64,000 nt of DNA. Origin: Trematomus loennbergii. Taxonomy: Eukaryota > Chordata > Actinopteri > Perciformes > Nototheniidae. The stretch covers positions 14,002,643-14,066,642 of the forward strand of contig JAAOOA010000027.1 in assembly GCA_012861695.1 (NCBI GenBank), given 5' to 3'. A model generated the notes under the pieces. It was not told where the DNA came from, searched no databases, and was given only the letters and a program-made list of their open reading frames with translations. The translations under genes and the position numbers were made by a program. This document shows positions 39,019 to 62,792 of this stretch, one piece after another; positions within the stretch are counted from its first letter, which is position 1; each line of letters starts with the position of its first letter.

Positions 39019-42000
39019 TCAGACGTCGTCGTATTCCAAGAAGTGGGTCCTCTGCAGCACCTTCACATGTCGCTCATAGATTTTGAGGGCAGGGCCGAGT
39101 CGGATAGACAAACCAGTCAAAACGTCACTGCGCTGCATTAGGAGAAGGGACTTCCCATCAATTTCCTGTGGGAGAGAGCTCAGTTAGCATCGGGAGCATA
39201 TGGTTAAAAGGCATGTTCTGAAGGCTTAACATCTATTAAACCTTGAGTGTTGTCTCCCCCCTCTGGCTGTGAAAGTGATTACCATAAGGGAGAGACCAAA
39301 GGATGCAGCAGCAGATATGAGCGTGGCAGAAGTGTATGTAGAGGTTGCTCAAGCAAAAATAAGAAAATGTGGTGTTTAGAGAAAGGATTCAATTCAAAAG
39401 ATTTGTACTGGAAGACTCTACTGGAGGTTTAGGGAGATGCTGCGAGCAACCCTGCAGGCATACGAGTGCCAGGACGGCCAAGTCGCCACAGATGGCAGAC
39501 ACCACAACTCCATTGTTCTACCAAATACAGAGAGATTCATCTGGTGGGCATAGGCTTGATCAACATAGCAAGAATTGTTTGGCAAGGGCTTCAATGTAAC
39601 AGACGCTCATTTATATGGAAAAGCCCCGCACTCCAGCTTTAATGTAACTCATTTCATTATTAAATAGCTGCCAGGACACAATGTGTAGAAAGCTAAAGTA
39701 GTTAATTCAACCCTAAAATCATGTTTTAAAAAATGGCTAGAATTTGTCCTAGTCACTTCTCCACAGCCAGCTTTCTTCTCACTAATAAATGGTTACTCGC
39801 CACAGCATACATTATTATTGGACCGTGCGAAACATTAAATACAATCTGCCTCTACAAATGCCCTGGCCGATGGGATATGCATGGTTTTCAGTTTACATGT
39901 AGCGCCCCCAGTGGCAGCGTTGAGGCGGTGCACTAACCTGTGTTCGAAACGCCACAGCCTGCTCTGGAAAGCCTGCAGCTGAGAAGTAGCTGGCCACATC
40001 TGACACAGTCCACTGCATCAGGTTCTGGCTCATGTTCTCCTTCTTCACAGAGCTGGAGTTAGATCAGAGACAAAGGAATAAGAGACATGACAACAGAGTG
40101 AGCTTTCTTCAAAAGCTAATGTCTCACTTTGTTGCTGTTTTTTTACAAGCCTTCACGTGACCTTCTGTGTGGTGACTGTGGTCACGTAATTATTTACATG
40201 ACTGTGCCTAAGAAATATGTAAATCAATGATTCAACTAACACAGAATAAAAGTCAAAAGTGTATAAAACATTGTAGAAAGATAAGTGACATTATCTTATT
40301 GTTTGGTAAAATGCATTTCCAGTTGAGGACGTAATGATTTGTTTAGTGAAAGGATACTCACACTTCATCATCTTTAACACCATTCAGAAGACTGACTTCT
40401 TCTGCTGGGAAGGACGTTATATCTAACTTGTTCTTTAATGTACCTGTAAACAAAATAGAAGTATAAATTATTACATTAAAGTGAGAACAAAACATTGCCA
40501 ATAAATGATCAAATGTAAGTCAACATCTTCTGTGCATTCGGCCTCTGAATCCAAGCTGTGTTCAGCTCCATTTCTGATAGGCAGTGATGGAAACATTACG
40601 TTATCATTTTTAACGCAAGGTGACGCCTGTTGAGGTTTATATATCAAATCAACAGGGATTTGAACAGTTATTATAATTTATTTATAGGGTCTATTTCCTG
40701 ATTTTACTGTTTTTTCCAAAACGGCATACGTACATTAATCTTTGATGGAAAAAGGGGATATGGGAGCAAAGACAATGGCCTACATGGAAACCATATTTGT
40801 AACTTTTGTTGTTATTTTTTTGTTATTATCTTTTGGGCATTTTTCCTTTATATAGATAAATAGATTTTGAAGGGGAGAGAGAGAGAAGGAATGACATGCA
40901 GAAAGGCCCTCAGGCCAGAGTCCAACCCTGAGCCCCCGTTGATAAAAGTTTAAAATGTGCAGCCTCCTATCCCTGTTATTGAGTGGTGCAAACAAACAGC
41001 AGCAGAGTTGTGATGAAATGGAAGTGATGCTTTTTCCATGGGACTAGTATCCCACACTGAGGCCTCCCCTTCACGGTACAGTATGTTTTTACATTAGAGT
41101 TTGTTCACGGTTCAGTACAATGAGGGTAAAGTGAATGGGAGTTGATACAGCACCATTACTATACAGAACCTGCCCACCGTCACAAGATGCTGGCAGGACT
41201 GTCAGCATGCATGTGATGTATGACAAGGAAGAAGGCCTCGTTTTTAGGTGAGTGCAGATCCTTCTAGATTCAAGATTCAAAAGGTTTAGCTAAACCCTTT
41301 CAAAGTACTGTGGCATGGCAGTTTACTTTCTTATATGGCATGCTAGTTTTTTGCTATGAATTGTCTTGGTAATGTCCCACTAAGGAGGGAAAAACCCATG
41401 TTATTATTTTTATATGTGTATGTATTTTGTATTAAATGTAAACCATTTGTAAGCACTTTGATTGCCGTAGAGCCATTTAAAGCTTTTAGCATTTCAATCT
41501 TCTTAATTGACTAAAAGTGTATCATGTCTACAGGCCATCTCTACTAGCATAGCTTCTATTACTGCAGAGAGGTGCTGCGTGTTTGAGCAACAACCTTTAA
41601 CTGTCAAAGTAAGCACCATCTGGATCAGTAGGTAGTGGGAGAAGCTTGAGAAGCATTCAGAAAATCTTGAGCAAGCCTCAAGGCAAGCTCAAGTCAAAAA
41701 GGCCAACCAGTCAGAATGGTATTTGAAACATAAGCTGTCATTACCTTAATCCTTAGGTGTGTTTTTTCCAAAAGTTAAAGAGCAAACTAGTGATCAATTT
41801 GTTCTGGGCCAAACAGATGCGACTACACAGCAGTTATAAAAACAAAACATGAGACACTATGTTACTCACAGTTGTCAGGTGGCAAAGACAGTGCCTGTGG
41901 TCTTCCATCCGATACATTCCTGGTTTCTTCCTGCTGGTGAAACAAAACAGAACAAAAAAGAAACATGAAATGTCAAGTGTGAAGCAGGAAAGTAAAAAGA

Positions 42001-45000
42001 GCAGCAGACTTTGAGGTGGTGTTGTTATTTACCAGCCCTGCTGCATAGTCTGGTACCAACTGGTCAGACGAAAGGCCACTTTCCACCGCCTGGCCTCCAT
42101 CTTCTTTCTTCACGTTGTTCTTTAAAGTGCAGGGGCTGGTAGCTGCAGAGTGGACGGCTGGCTTTGTGGCTGCTGCTAACAGAGTAAGCACATGCTGATA
42201 TCATTATTACTGTCACACCTGACTTACATTCTGTGCAAATTCAAGTGCCTATCAAAAGCTAAAGCATCTTAAACTTCTTAAATGTGTTTATTTTTTAACA
42301 CTGTTTATTAAGTTGTTAAAACACGCTGATGGATGACTGCTTGTCTTACTTCAGGAAGTGATTGCCTAGCCAGGGAAATGTATTGCTAACATTAACTGAG
42401 GCATTTGTATCATAAACAAACAACTATGTCACCCATCCAGCTCCCATCCCAATTCACAACTAAGCATACGTCTTGCACATGAAGCAATATTTGAGAGCCC
42501 CATAATACCGGGTGTGCACATTAGACAGTCTCTAGCCGTGTGAATACCTTTGTCTCTCTGCATTCCTGGGTGCTGGCGCTCCGTTGGGCACACAGCAGAA
42601 TGATAGGCCCAGTCATTGTGTGTGAGGGCCCTGGGGCTGGGGGGGGCAAGGAGCTGGGCCTCTCACCAGCCTTCTGTACAGAGGCACAGTCCAGGCCGGA
42701 GACGGGTCCACAGCCGGGGCTAGGCCGAGTGCCAGAGGGAGAGCAGGGGGCTGAGGTGGCACGCACAGGGGCACAGCGCACGCTGGCATCTGCCTCAGGG
42801 CGGCCAGGAGAGGGTCCGTCCTGCCCATCCCGGCTCTCATCAGCCCCCTCCTCGTCTGCATTACTGTCCGTGTCCATCGCCATTGAAGTGTCAGCCTAGC
42901 AGCAGAAGTGCAACATAGGATTTTCATTCCGTTGTATTTATAATCTACCAACAAAAACACCATCAAAAACCTAAATAATAACAAGTCAGGCATGACATAG
43001 TCTTTGATTGAATCAATGGAGACAAACAGCTTGAGGGGATTAGAAAACATTAACCCAGTGAGAGAAAAGACACTCAACAATGAATTCATTATTTTGACAA
43101 CAACTTAAAAAGCTGGTAAAGCTGTGCCGAGCACTAATTGTAGGCTGCGAATGTCACATGAAAACACCATACAGATGTCGCAATGTGACCGCTCTGGTGA
43201 ATGATTGCCTCTGAAGGCTCTCCGCGGTGCAGTGTTCACTCCGCAGACTGACTGTCCTTCAACCGCAAACGCGTTTCTACGCAATTAAACACTTGGATGT
43301 GTAGGTGTCTGGTTGCATACAAGTAGTTTTTAACATACGCACTCATTCCTTTCGTTATGTGGGAGGGGGGGTTTGTCGACGTCGCCCTGAGTAAGAAAAA
43401 AAAAATACCTTGTTTGCGACTGCGTGTCCAAGACCCAGCAGTCGAGCACAAGAGCGCACTAAAGCCCGCCCCGCTCCTGAGAAAAGAGCCGCTTGTATGG
43501 CGTTCACCCATCGCACTGCATTTCACATAACTTTCACGGAGACACGGTCACAAAAGCACATCATGCCCCCCCCCCCCGTAGGATCTTAACCCAGCACGAT
43601 TTTCATCCTGCCTCACATGAAACCAGGCGATATATGCTCAGTGCGTTCCGATCTTTAGAGGCCTACTTGATTGATTATTCTAACACACGGAGTAGATAGA
43701 GCCGATGGGAGGCGTTATAGGTTTTTCTCAAATTTCCTCCAAAGTGCGCATGGAGTTGCGAGCCGCGGTAAAAACCTCGCCATTGTGTCCGAGGTCTTTA
43801 ACGGAGCGCTCCCCGGGGGCCGAACCACGGCAAAGCACACCGGAGGAAGAAAACGAGCTTTAACTCGATGGGCAGCGAGCATCAGCCGCCTCGTTTACCA
43901 AGCACTTTGACTTTGCACCGAGTCAACGATTTACAGTAGAGTAAAGGAGTCTGTTATCGGACACGTCACTGTCTACATCTCACCCTCGTATTCAAGTAAA
44001 TTCTGCATTACAAGCCCCGAGTAGCAGCCTGTTTTAAAGTAATCGTACACGTTTTTGGTAGCGACGCACACGCCTTTTTAGAGAACAAAGTCAATTTGAT
44101 CTCAGCTTAACCCAAATCGGATCCGCTCTATATCGCTGCTGGAAGAACAGTTTGCGGTCGCTTCACGTTAGTTCAGGTCCTAACAGTGTTACCGGCTCCT
44201 ACATGTATCATTACTTTGCAGTGATGTGGCTCGTCTTAAATATGCTCAGCAACATAGTTTCTAGACACTGAGAAGTGATGCCATTGTGTGCGGGACGAGA
44301 GAGGCCATAAAAACATCCAGCACCAAGCAGCATTAGACGTGACCGGGCTGGGCTGCGTGTCCGACAATGGATCTAGGGGTTCGACTTTATGCACTGCGTC
44401 TGCAATCGTGCATCACTTGAAATACAGCCACAATGTGCATACATGAACATACAATAGCTGTATAGTGAGTACTTTGACAATGATAACATTAGACTGTGTT
44501 GCTGTTTTACGGGCAAAACATAGTGATGGGCATATTTTAAAGTCCAGACGGTAGGGGTGATTTCGTCACGGGCAGACATGGCAAGGACATGGCTCTGGTG
44601 ACATTTGGTGTTTTGCATGGAATGGATGTCCTCGTCAACAACCACACAATGTCCCAGCGTCCCCCATCAGGTTCCTACATCCGCGGTGTTTGAGACTTTT
44701 TTTTTCACCCACTCCCACATACTAAGGTGGTCATAATGAAAACCTGTATTTCCTGCCCAGGCTTCCAAAGTAAAAGCCTCACTAGCAAGCACATGTTTTG
44801 ACGCTCTTATTTTGAAGGCGAATGTTTACAACTTCCGGGCTACGTCTGCTACTCTCTCGCTAGCTTGGCAGAGTCCTCCTCCCCTTCGCTCAACGCCGAG
44901 TTTGGGGCTCGAAAAGCGCTTTCTGCTGCCGATAATGGTGGCTCGGGTTGTTGCAGACGGGCAGGACGGTGCAACTTTTCTTGTCTACAAATGACACTTC

Positions 45001-45658
45001 TGACCCGCCCGTTAAAAGTGCTTTTCCGCTTAACAATGCTACACTCTCACTATAAGCGCACCTTCTGTTGTCTTTTTCTCTCGTCTCCACCTCGGCAGCG
45101 CTCGAACCGCCGCTCCCCGTCTGCGGCAGTTTTGGGTGCACTTGCAAATCACTCCCCTCACCACTCCCCGTGTAGACACAAACATACGTGTTTTTCTCGC
45201 CAGACCAAACACTATATGTGCCTAGCTTTTTTCCTCCACCTGTTAATTTGATATGACAATGAGATGCGAGCTCGTGCCTCCTCGCATCAACCTCCACGTA
45301 CCTCCAAATCCTCCTCGTCCTGGTCCACGGGACCGAAAGCGCTGTCCCCGTTGCTCAGGTCAGAATGACTGGCTTCTTCCACCGCGCTCCTTCTCGCAGC
45401 CGTGGTTACATCGTCTTTTTTTCTGCTTCTTCGCTGAACCTTGGCGGCGTTCCGGTATGAAATAGAGCCCTTGTAATTAACTTTGAGCACGGTTTGTTCC
45501 TGAATCAGTTTCTCTAGTTCTGCACAGGTTCGGTCGGGCTCGGACCCGTGTCGTCTCCGGACCATTCGGCAAATCCTCTCCAAGTCCGGCCGGGCTTTTC
45601 GCGACCGCAGCGAGTCGATAGTGTCCAGGATCCATTCGCGGTACTTGGCTTCAGACAT
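39019..45658 (-). CDS. samd1: SAMD1, winged-helix and SAM-domain CpG-island reader
   Basis: Seven exons, all phases agreeing: 45658-45302, 42895-42667, 42175-42033, 41930-41870, 40443-40362, 40052-39938, 39165-39019 (TGA); 377 aa. SAMD1 binds unmethylated CpG-rich DNA through its N-terminal winged helix and works with the KDM1A demethylase complex to repress genes; its SAM domain oligomerises. Seen: winged helix at about 5-75 ([43 protein letters not shown]), a basic patch, an acidic stretch DQDEEDLE, low-complexity middle, and SAM at about 303-368 ([37 protein letters not shown]). Human SAMD1 is about 538 aa because of long Ala/Pro-rich tracts that are missing here. For exon 2, donor GCTG|gtgaga at 42666 was chosen over a downstream gtattc because only the former keeps phase. 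Confidence 0.93.
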
Positions 45659-46100
45659 CTTTTTGTGCTCGGTTGGTTCGCTTGCTTCTTGCTTTTTTTT
45701 ACCTTAGTGCGTCAACCTTGTACGTTACACACGGTGTTTTTCGTGAGCCGCGGTCCGAGCCCAACTGAGAAGCGGAAACCTCGCTGTACGCCTCCTGCGT
45801 TTGCGTGTGCGCTTAAGGTGGACTGACGGAGTTGCAGGGAAAAGTTTCACTCTGGAGGGGCTTTAAGGTGGAATAGCTGTCCTGGACGAGGACGAGCGCG
45901 CGTACCCGGATCCATGTGCGCCATAAAGGGTGCAAAAGGTGGCCATTTATTTCAAGAGTTAGAAAGTGTGGTAACGCCTTTGAAGTAGTGACTGAAGGTG
46001 GGGCACATGTGGTCCATCTCTTTCACGTAGAGCTTCGCAAGATCGGTTTAAAGAGCCAGAGGCGTGTGCGCTGGTGTTTTGGGCTCCATGTGTTGCCCTA
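43380..46100. promoter_or_regulatory. CpG-rich region around samd1 exon 1
   Basis: About 2.7 kb with clearly more CG dinucleotides than neighbouring DNA, spanning samd1 exon 1 and much of intron 1. It fits a CpG-island promoter. Open reading frames on either strand here have no family features. Confidence 0.5.
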
Positions 46101-46139
46101 CTCTAGATCAAGCTGTGGAGGTAGACAATAAAATATGTT

Positions 46140-47100
46140 CATAAAAGCCAACACCTTAATTAATCAGTATATATAAATAATGCATTTTTCTTATGGAATA
46201 CAATTAGTGATTGATTAAAAAATTGTAAACATTTTTTATTTTTTTTTATTGAAACTGATATTTTTTTTACAGTAAAAAACAGGTTATTCGAAACACTGAC
46301 CTGGAACCTGCTGTTTCTTTGTATACATTAACATTTAATACATGAAATCTGTATGAATAGCCGTTTTAAGATTAGCTTATGATTTACCTTAGTAATTTTT
46401 ATAAACACGTAGGTCTCTATGGTCAATAATTGGATAATGCATATCAAATATATGTATCCTATTATACTCTCAAATCATCACTTTTCATTATTGTTTGTAG
46501 TCTACAATAATGAAGTGGCTTTATTAATATTTTCAAATTATTGCTCTTTAACATGTATACCTCAAATGTCATATTTGTGGATTGATTTGCTAATTTGTAA
46601 CCCTTTCAATGTAAGTCATTATTGTCCCATTACTGAATTACTTTAACTGTTAATTTGTGACATTTACATTTTTATTATAGATTTATAAATTATGGGGTCT
46701 TTTACTGTCTCTTAATTGCTTTCCAACCATCTGGAGGCTCTCGGGCCCTTCACATGTAACTGATGCAGATAGATGCAATCCTGAATAGGAGAACCCTGAA
46801 GGTGGGAATACATTTTGAGAGCGTTGCTGAAAGCTGGTAATTGATCCCATAATGTGACAGGATGAACACAATGCTACATTATTCAATTGCAGCTGCCAGC
46901 CTCCCAAAACATTGACCTCCTCCTCACCTACCAATAAGTATGTTCTTCTGATCCGGTGAGCAGCCTGAAGCTGCGAGTACCTTCCTTGACATAATGGATG
47001 TAAAAAAATACAACTTTAAATGTGACAATCCTAAATCAGTGTGACATTGTGTATGGTGTATAGAGAGCTTACATATAACCCAGACATATTAGTCTTAACA
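46140..47100. other. samd1-prkaca interval
   Basis: AT-rich DNA between the samd1 promoter and the presumed 3' end of prkaca. I see no exon, RNA gene or transposon with clear ends. Confidence 0.4.
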
Positions 47101-47108
47101 AGTAAAAG

Positions 47109-47114
47109 TTTATT
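47109..47114 (-). promoter_or_regulatory. prkaca: Candidate poly(A) signal of prkaca
   Basis: TTTATT on the plus strand (AATAAA on the minus). If used, prkaca has a 2.8-kb 3'UTR over 47115-49938. That interval contains no coding exon, but does contain an (AT)n/(ATC)n stretch at 48865-48930 and a G-rich run at 49441-49490. Confidence 0.5.
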
Positions 47115-49938
47115 GGAATGATACATTTTGCAAAATATTACTTTATGTATATTTTTTAACATACTCATTGTGTTCTAAGGGTATCTGTCAAGTTCTCCAG
47201 AGGGTAAGATAGTTAAGACTGTCGAAGGCAAGGATATACAGTATTGTTTCCCAAAAGGTACAATAGACTACACAATCACTGTACCCAGGTCATGAGGAAA
47301 AGATTAATGTTCTGTTTTTGCTTTTTTGCTTCTTTTTTTGAAAATACAATTAGAAAATATGAACGCAAAACATCTCAGATGTAAAAAGTGTTATGTTTGA
47401 ATGAAGAGTGTGGAAACGTGATGAAATTAGAAGGCAAACACAGGAGAAAAAACCTAAAATTAGCACAGAGCAGTTGAGTGTTCAGCTGATAAAAGATAAT
47501 TAAAGACAATCCACAAGAAGTTTTGTATGGGAAACAAAAGGTATGCATTGTGATGGCCTCAGTGTCTGAAGTGGATCGAATGGCTTTGCCTTCCCACCAC
47601 CAACTCTGATTTAGTCATTTGTCAGAACATAAAGATATTACATGTGCTCTCTTCAAAGCATTAAATAGTGTCTTAAAAGTTTCAAATAATTAGCACAAAT
47701 CAATTAAATAGGAGATTTGAAAGGATGTGGCATGTGCTTCAGTATTTGCAAAGGACTGGACAAGTTGGTTGGTGATCCACTGCATTGTTCAATGTGACGC
47801 TCAGAGAAATGGGTAAACAGTGATGAGACTGTCGGCAGTGGAAACAATGATACTCAAATACGTTCCAGGTCCAGGAGATGTCTTGTCGTTGGGTTGCTTT
47901 ACCACATGCAAGAAAAACCAAGCTGACTGGAGAAACATGTATTATAAAAAATACACATCATGTTTCCAAACAGTGTTGAACCATCTCCATCAAGACATTC
48001 AAAAAAAGATATCCTGTGTTTGATCTCAATTACATTAAGAGACAGCCAAAATAATAACTCAAGCCTACTGAAATCATTTAGAGTTGAAAAACATTCTCAA
48101 AAATGTCATGTTACAAGACTTTATGACAAATTGATGCACATCTAACAATTCACAGAAGCTTTTCAGTGAGATGGACAAAGTCTAGCACCTAGGGCCTATG
48201 GAGGGGGAGGAGGGGCGAAAGCAAACATCCTTCATCAAAACCAAGTGTTCAGTCAACAAACCAGCAATTAGATTTGGTCTGCGATTGTCTTGCATCCACA
48301 GAAATAAACTTGGCAAAAGGGGACAGCTTTAGGAGAGCTTCCTTAGTTTAATTTGTTACATAGAAAGCTGGAAAACGGAAACAAAACACTCCAATCTCAT
48401 CAGTCCCAAAAAGTTTGGTTGGACTGCAAATCTATCTGAAGGTGTTACATGTAGGGTATATACAAGATAAAAGGGAGGAAGGAAAAATCATAATTATCAA
48501 GGTGAGAAGCCTAGAAGAACTTTCGGACACATTGGACTTGGTCTTGTTCCATCTTTAAAATCGAGCTGCTGAGAGTCCATTTAATAAGCATGTTATCCAT
48601 GAGCTCGTGTACCTCAGCACAAAACCATAATGCTATCTCTTTAAAAGTGATATTGTACAAAAATAACATGCACATTTTGTTGAAACGTTTTGCTACTTTT
48701 TTTGCGTATTAAAATCCACCACCGTCGTAGTTACATACAGAAAACTTTGCAATGTTCTCAGTTTGCAAATTTGGCAGAATTTATATTTGTTTATTTATGA
48801 AATCTTAATTTCAGTTTCACAGCTATGAGACAATGTTGAAAAAGATGGATAGTTCATGTACTCTATTATATATATATCATACATATATCATATATATTAT
48901 ATATATATATATCATAAATCATCATAAATGTACTATGAATTAAATAAACAATAGTCAGGAGTGTGACCACAATGTTAGTTGCTGCTAAATCACAGCTTTT
49001 TAACCCACCCTTGAGCACTAAATAACACACAAGCACAGAGATTGACAGAAGGACAAATGATCACCAATAGGATTCTTAAAATGCTCTAATAAATTCAGCT
49101 AAGAGAAAGACAGACTTAAATGCAAACCTCATGTTTACCATTTCTCACAGGTCCCCAAAAGGAGTAAGACCTAGATGAAGTTTACTGTGATAAATCATTC
49201 TCACTCTGATCAAAGAGGTCACCGCTGCTTCAACTGCGAGCAGTGAGCGCATCATCCACCCAATAATCATGCCATATTTAGCAGACAAAGGCAGGTGCAG
49301 AGAGTTTTCAAGCTTTAAACCAAACGGGCACAAGGGCTGATGCCACCGTAGCAAAGCTCTGCACCAGTGCTTTCGACAAAGTTTTCCAACCAGTTGGCAT
49401 TATGATAGGCACATCTGTTGGACTTGGTATTGCTTGGACAGATTCAGGATGGAGGGATGGAGGGATGGAGGGGGGGGGGGGGGGGGACCAGGGTGACAAG
49501 ATACAACAATTACTCTTTGAGAAGCTTGTAGAGAGGGTCCATTTGAAAAAAAAAAGAGCCTAGCAGATTCAGTACCTAAAAGAAAATCAATGCCTCAACC
49601 TGCAAAGACTGAAAACATGTCATTACACCGTCAGAAAGATACACGTACAGCTGGACAGCCACTACCTATACCTGTTCTCCTCCAGCCCTCACAAACACAA
49701 GAGGGATAAATAAAATCAATAGGTAACAGTTGAGAAACAATCAGAAAAGGCAACACTGCTGGTTCTGTTGGATCTTTCTTCACTTTGCCTACCTTTCCAT
49801 TCGGGAAGGGGGGGTTTTACATTGTTGTCGTCATTACAAATAAGCAAGTTAGCAGTCCACCCTAGCGCTTCTTTCCTTCAGACCCCTTTTACTTTCTAAA
49901 TCTCTTCTCTCGCTCCCTCTGCTACTCATGGATGGAAT

Positions 49939-59723
<9,785 letters not shown>

Positions 59724-59816
59724 TAGCCCAGCAAATTCTCCCCTGTTCTTCTTCCTTGGCCTCCTCCTCAGAGTCACTGATTCATGACCCTTCCTTCCCC
59801 TCTGAGAGCACTGTGG

Positions 59817-60818
59817 TCAGATCAGCAGCACCCCCCCTCATCCACAGAAACCAAGTGTCCCAGCCAGTGGGGAGTCTTCAGTCTTTCCTGCGACTGTCAC
59901 TTCACCAAAGTTCAGAAAGTATCCACAAACATAGACCAGCACTGCCTCCCCCTACACTCACACAGATCAATTGGACCCTTGCTTTGCTTTGTATCAATAT
60001 TTATTCTGTACACAAAGTACTCCCTGCCGTTCCCTCCCATATCAGACACAACCATACACACAGAGGCTATATATTGATTAAAACAGGGGCATAATCACCA
60101 AAGGGAGGGGTGTAAAACACCAGCTGGCATATTTATCCGACCCAGAGAGGAAGTCCTATGGAAAACTAGGCCTAAGTGAAGACCACGAGATGAACTAGAT
60201 CATCAATATTCTAGAAACGTATCCTAATTAACAGAACCAATTGGATGTCACAGATGGAAAACTTTAGGAGTTGATCTGGATGTTTTCAAAAACATAAAAA
60301 AGGAGACGCAAGCAAATGAAGAACGGTCCAACCACAGTGAAACTTTGTTTCCCTGCCTAAATGCACCAGAGAGTCTATGTAGTTCCAGTGCTCCATCGAT
60401 CCTACAAAAATCAATGCTACATCTGTCCCCGGGGCCCCACTGGCCCACTCTGACGCAGGAACAGAGGGGTTATATTAGGGCGAGCTGACCGACATTTAAC
60501 TGTGAAGTGCGCCCAATCGGGTCCCAGACTACACCGGGCCTTGTTCGGAGAGCATACATCCCCATGTGGGGCATAATAAATCAGTCCGAGGGCAAACGGA
60601 GATGCATGTAAACTAGAATGGTGTTTTGTGTGTGTCATGTGTGTGAAAGTGAGAAACAATTGTTTTTATCGGCTCAATACTGACAGTAGATATTTGACTG
60701 GTGAGAAAGCAGTTACTAGAATTATCACCAATGGGAAAGTACTTGACATTCTACTGAAATGAATGAATTGGCTAGTAAAATGACTGAGCAATCCAGGAGC
60801 AAAGAAACTAAATTAATT
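59817..60818. other. Gene-free stretch upstream of the visible prkaca exon 1
   Basis: Contains whatever promoter or further upstream exon serves the 59597-59723 exon; I could not identify either. Several overlapping ORFs on the plus strand have no recognisable features. Confidence 0.35.
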
Positions 60819-60826
60819 ATCACATC

Positions 60827-61307
60827 CAGTGTTTCCGCCAAACCAGGGCTGAGAGGGCGTCCACCCCGAGAGCGGGGTGGGGGGGTGACGTCACGTTGCG
60901 TCACGTTACTTGAATTGAGCCTACCCTTATAGATAATATCTCTTTACGTTACTGATGGAATTACGGCTCTTTTTAGTGAGCTGGATCATTTGTCTCGGTT
61001 CACTAAGAAGAAGAGCCGACTCTTTTTACCACAGTTTACCACGGAGCCTCAGTTTCGCCGCTGCGAGGCTCCGGCGCTCACAGTTCACGCGTGTGCTCCA
61101 CCACTCATCGCATCCAAATCGCGCACGTTCCGTGTTGTCCTGTGGCAGGCAGCGTGGGTCCAAGATACGAAAAACTGAAAAGAGGCCGATGTCGGGGAAA
61201 CGATCTTCAATACTCCGAAAATAATCCCACCAGGCTCCTTTGCCCCTCCAACAGAGGATGTTTTTTTTGTCAAATGACGGCAAGACGCCTCCCTGGCGGA
61301 AACACTG
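60827..61307. mobile_element. hAT-type MITE, 481 bp, perfect 8-bp duplication
   Basis: Ends cagtgtttccgccaaac and ccctggcggaaacactg, inverted. Perfect flanking duplication atcacatc (60819-60826, 61308-61315). GC-rich interior without transposase. Confidence 0.92.
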
Positions 61308-61315
61308 ATCACATC

Positions 61316-62784
61316 ACACTTTTATGTTCCATTCTCCTGTAGTCACATGCATGTGAAGAACAAGTTAGATGCATGCATCCATCAGTCTCATAAATATATC
61401 TACGATAAGCTCACTAAGCGATTACAGGGTTTCCCACACATAGACTTTACTTGGGCGGGCCGCCCAGGTATATTAACGGCCACCCAAGTATATTTCGCGA
61501 CCCATTTAGTTTTTTTTTACATTTTTATTTGTCCGCGACCACGACGCCATCTGTGATCGATTAACTTGTGGACAATGATCCTTCGCTCGACGCCTCCTGT
61601 ACCCAGACCTGCCATCGGGAGGACCGGGGGGTTTCCCGATGGCCTGGCCTGTTAAGTGGCCTGCTGGCCTGAGGATTTTTTTATTTTGTTTTAATGTATT
61701 GTGAACGCAACGCTGCGCAAATGTGGGTCTGCCTCACACAGGGTGACTGGCTGTCTACATGATGTGGCCTGCCGACATGGCCACTGTCATACAGATCATA
61801 AAGCTTGGGATAACTACAGCTCAGGTGAGGTTAAGGACTCTCTGAGTGTTTAGATAGTTAACTTAGTCTAAGTTCTCAGTGGGTCTCAAACGGTTTGGTC
61901 ACCATTTATGTAAACAAATATTTCCTAATGCATGAATAAAAAAAATAATAATAACTAGGTGAAAAAAAGTAAGATACACTTTTAAAACTTGTTGAGAGCT
62001 AAAACTAGTCTTTGCTGCTGCCTCAAAGAGGAGCAGGGAGGAGAGGAGGGAGACAGGAGAGGCTGATTCAGGAGCACAGACACACTCACAACTATAAATG
62101 AACCAAAAATAAATAAATAAACAAGTTTCAGTGTTTTTTCATATTGGAAATGGTATGTTATTGGTTATGGCCATGATTTTATGATTATTGAAATGTATAC
62201 AGTTCTGTTTCATATAGGTGTTCCCATAGATCTAGTCTCTTTATTTTCCCCTCAAAATGCACCAGATTGATGCATTTAACTCCAAAATTAAAAAATAAAT
62301 CTTACCGGGGGAGCATGCCCCCGGACCCCCCTAGAGGATTTGAGGTCCACCCCCACTTAAAATCACATGGATAGGTTCCTAAATACATTTACTATTTTTT
62401 TTTTTTAAATAGTAACCCATGTCCATATGTTTATTTGTGGGTAGTCGATTTAAACTATAGGGCTATCACTATGGGCCCTACAGTACCTGTTCGCTCTGCC
62501 ATCGCGTGCAGGGTCTGCTAACAAGCGACCAACAGAAAGGTTAATGTTGTTGCACATCACCTTGTTGCTCATAAGTGGTGTACTTGTTGAGAATTGAGAT
62601 GCAGCATATGCAGTACAACTATGACGCCTTGGTTGGAAAATCAAGGGGTCTCTGTGTAGATAAATGTGTATTTAATATATACAAGATACTTGACACAAAA
62701 ATGTAAAGCTGCATGAGTGTGCCAAAAGACTTGAGCAGATATAGACAGCCTGTCATTACATTTCGTTTTAGTTTACAAATATAG
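61316..62784. other. Transposon-derived fragments, no gene
   Basis: A hAT-like left terminus cagggtttcccacacatag starts at 61428 followed by a palindromic cgggccgcccaggtat region, but no matching right end is found. At 62265-62395 lies an inverted relative of part of the 9038-10846 hAT (gggggagcatgcccccggac, gaggtccacccccacttaa). No supported coding exon. Confidence 0.5.
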
Positions 62785-62792
62785 TCAGCTAC

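Noticed and set aside
42521..42666. Extension of samd1 exon 2 to the gtattc donor near 42550
   Set aside because: Leaves the next exon out of phase; the gtgaga donor at 42666 gives consistent phases throughout.
43493..45251. Plus-strand ORFs in the CpG-rich region
   Set aside because: High GC lowers stop-codon frequency; no motifs, and partly antisense to samd1 exon 1.
61428..62400. Complete hAT element starting cagggtttcccacaca
   Set aside because: No matching right terminus or 8-bp duplication is visible.
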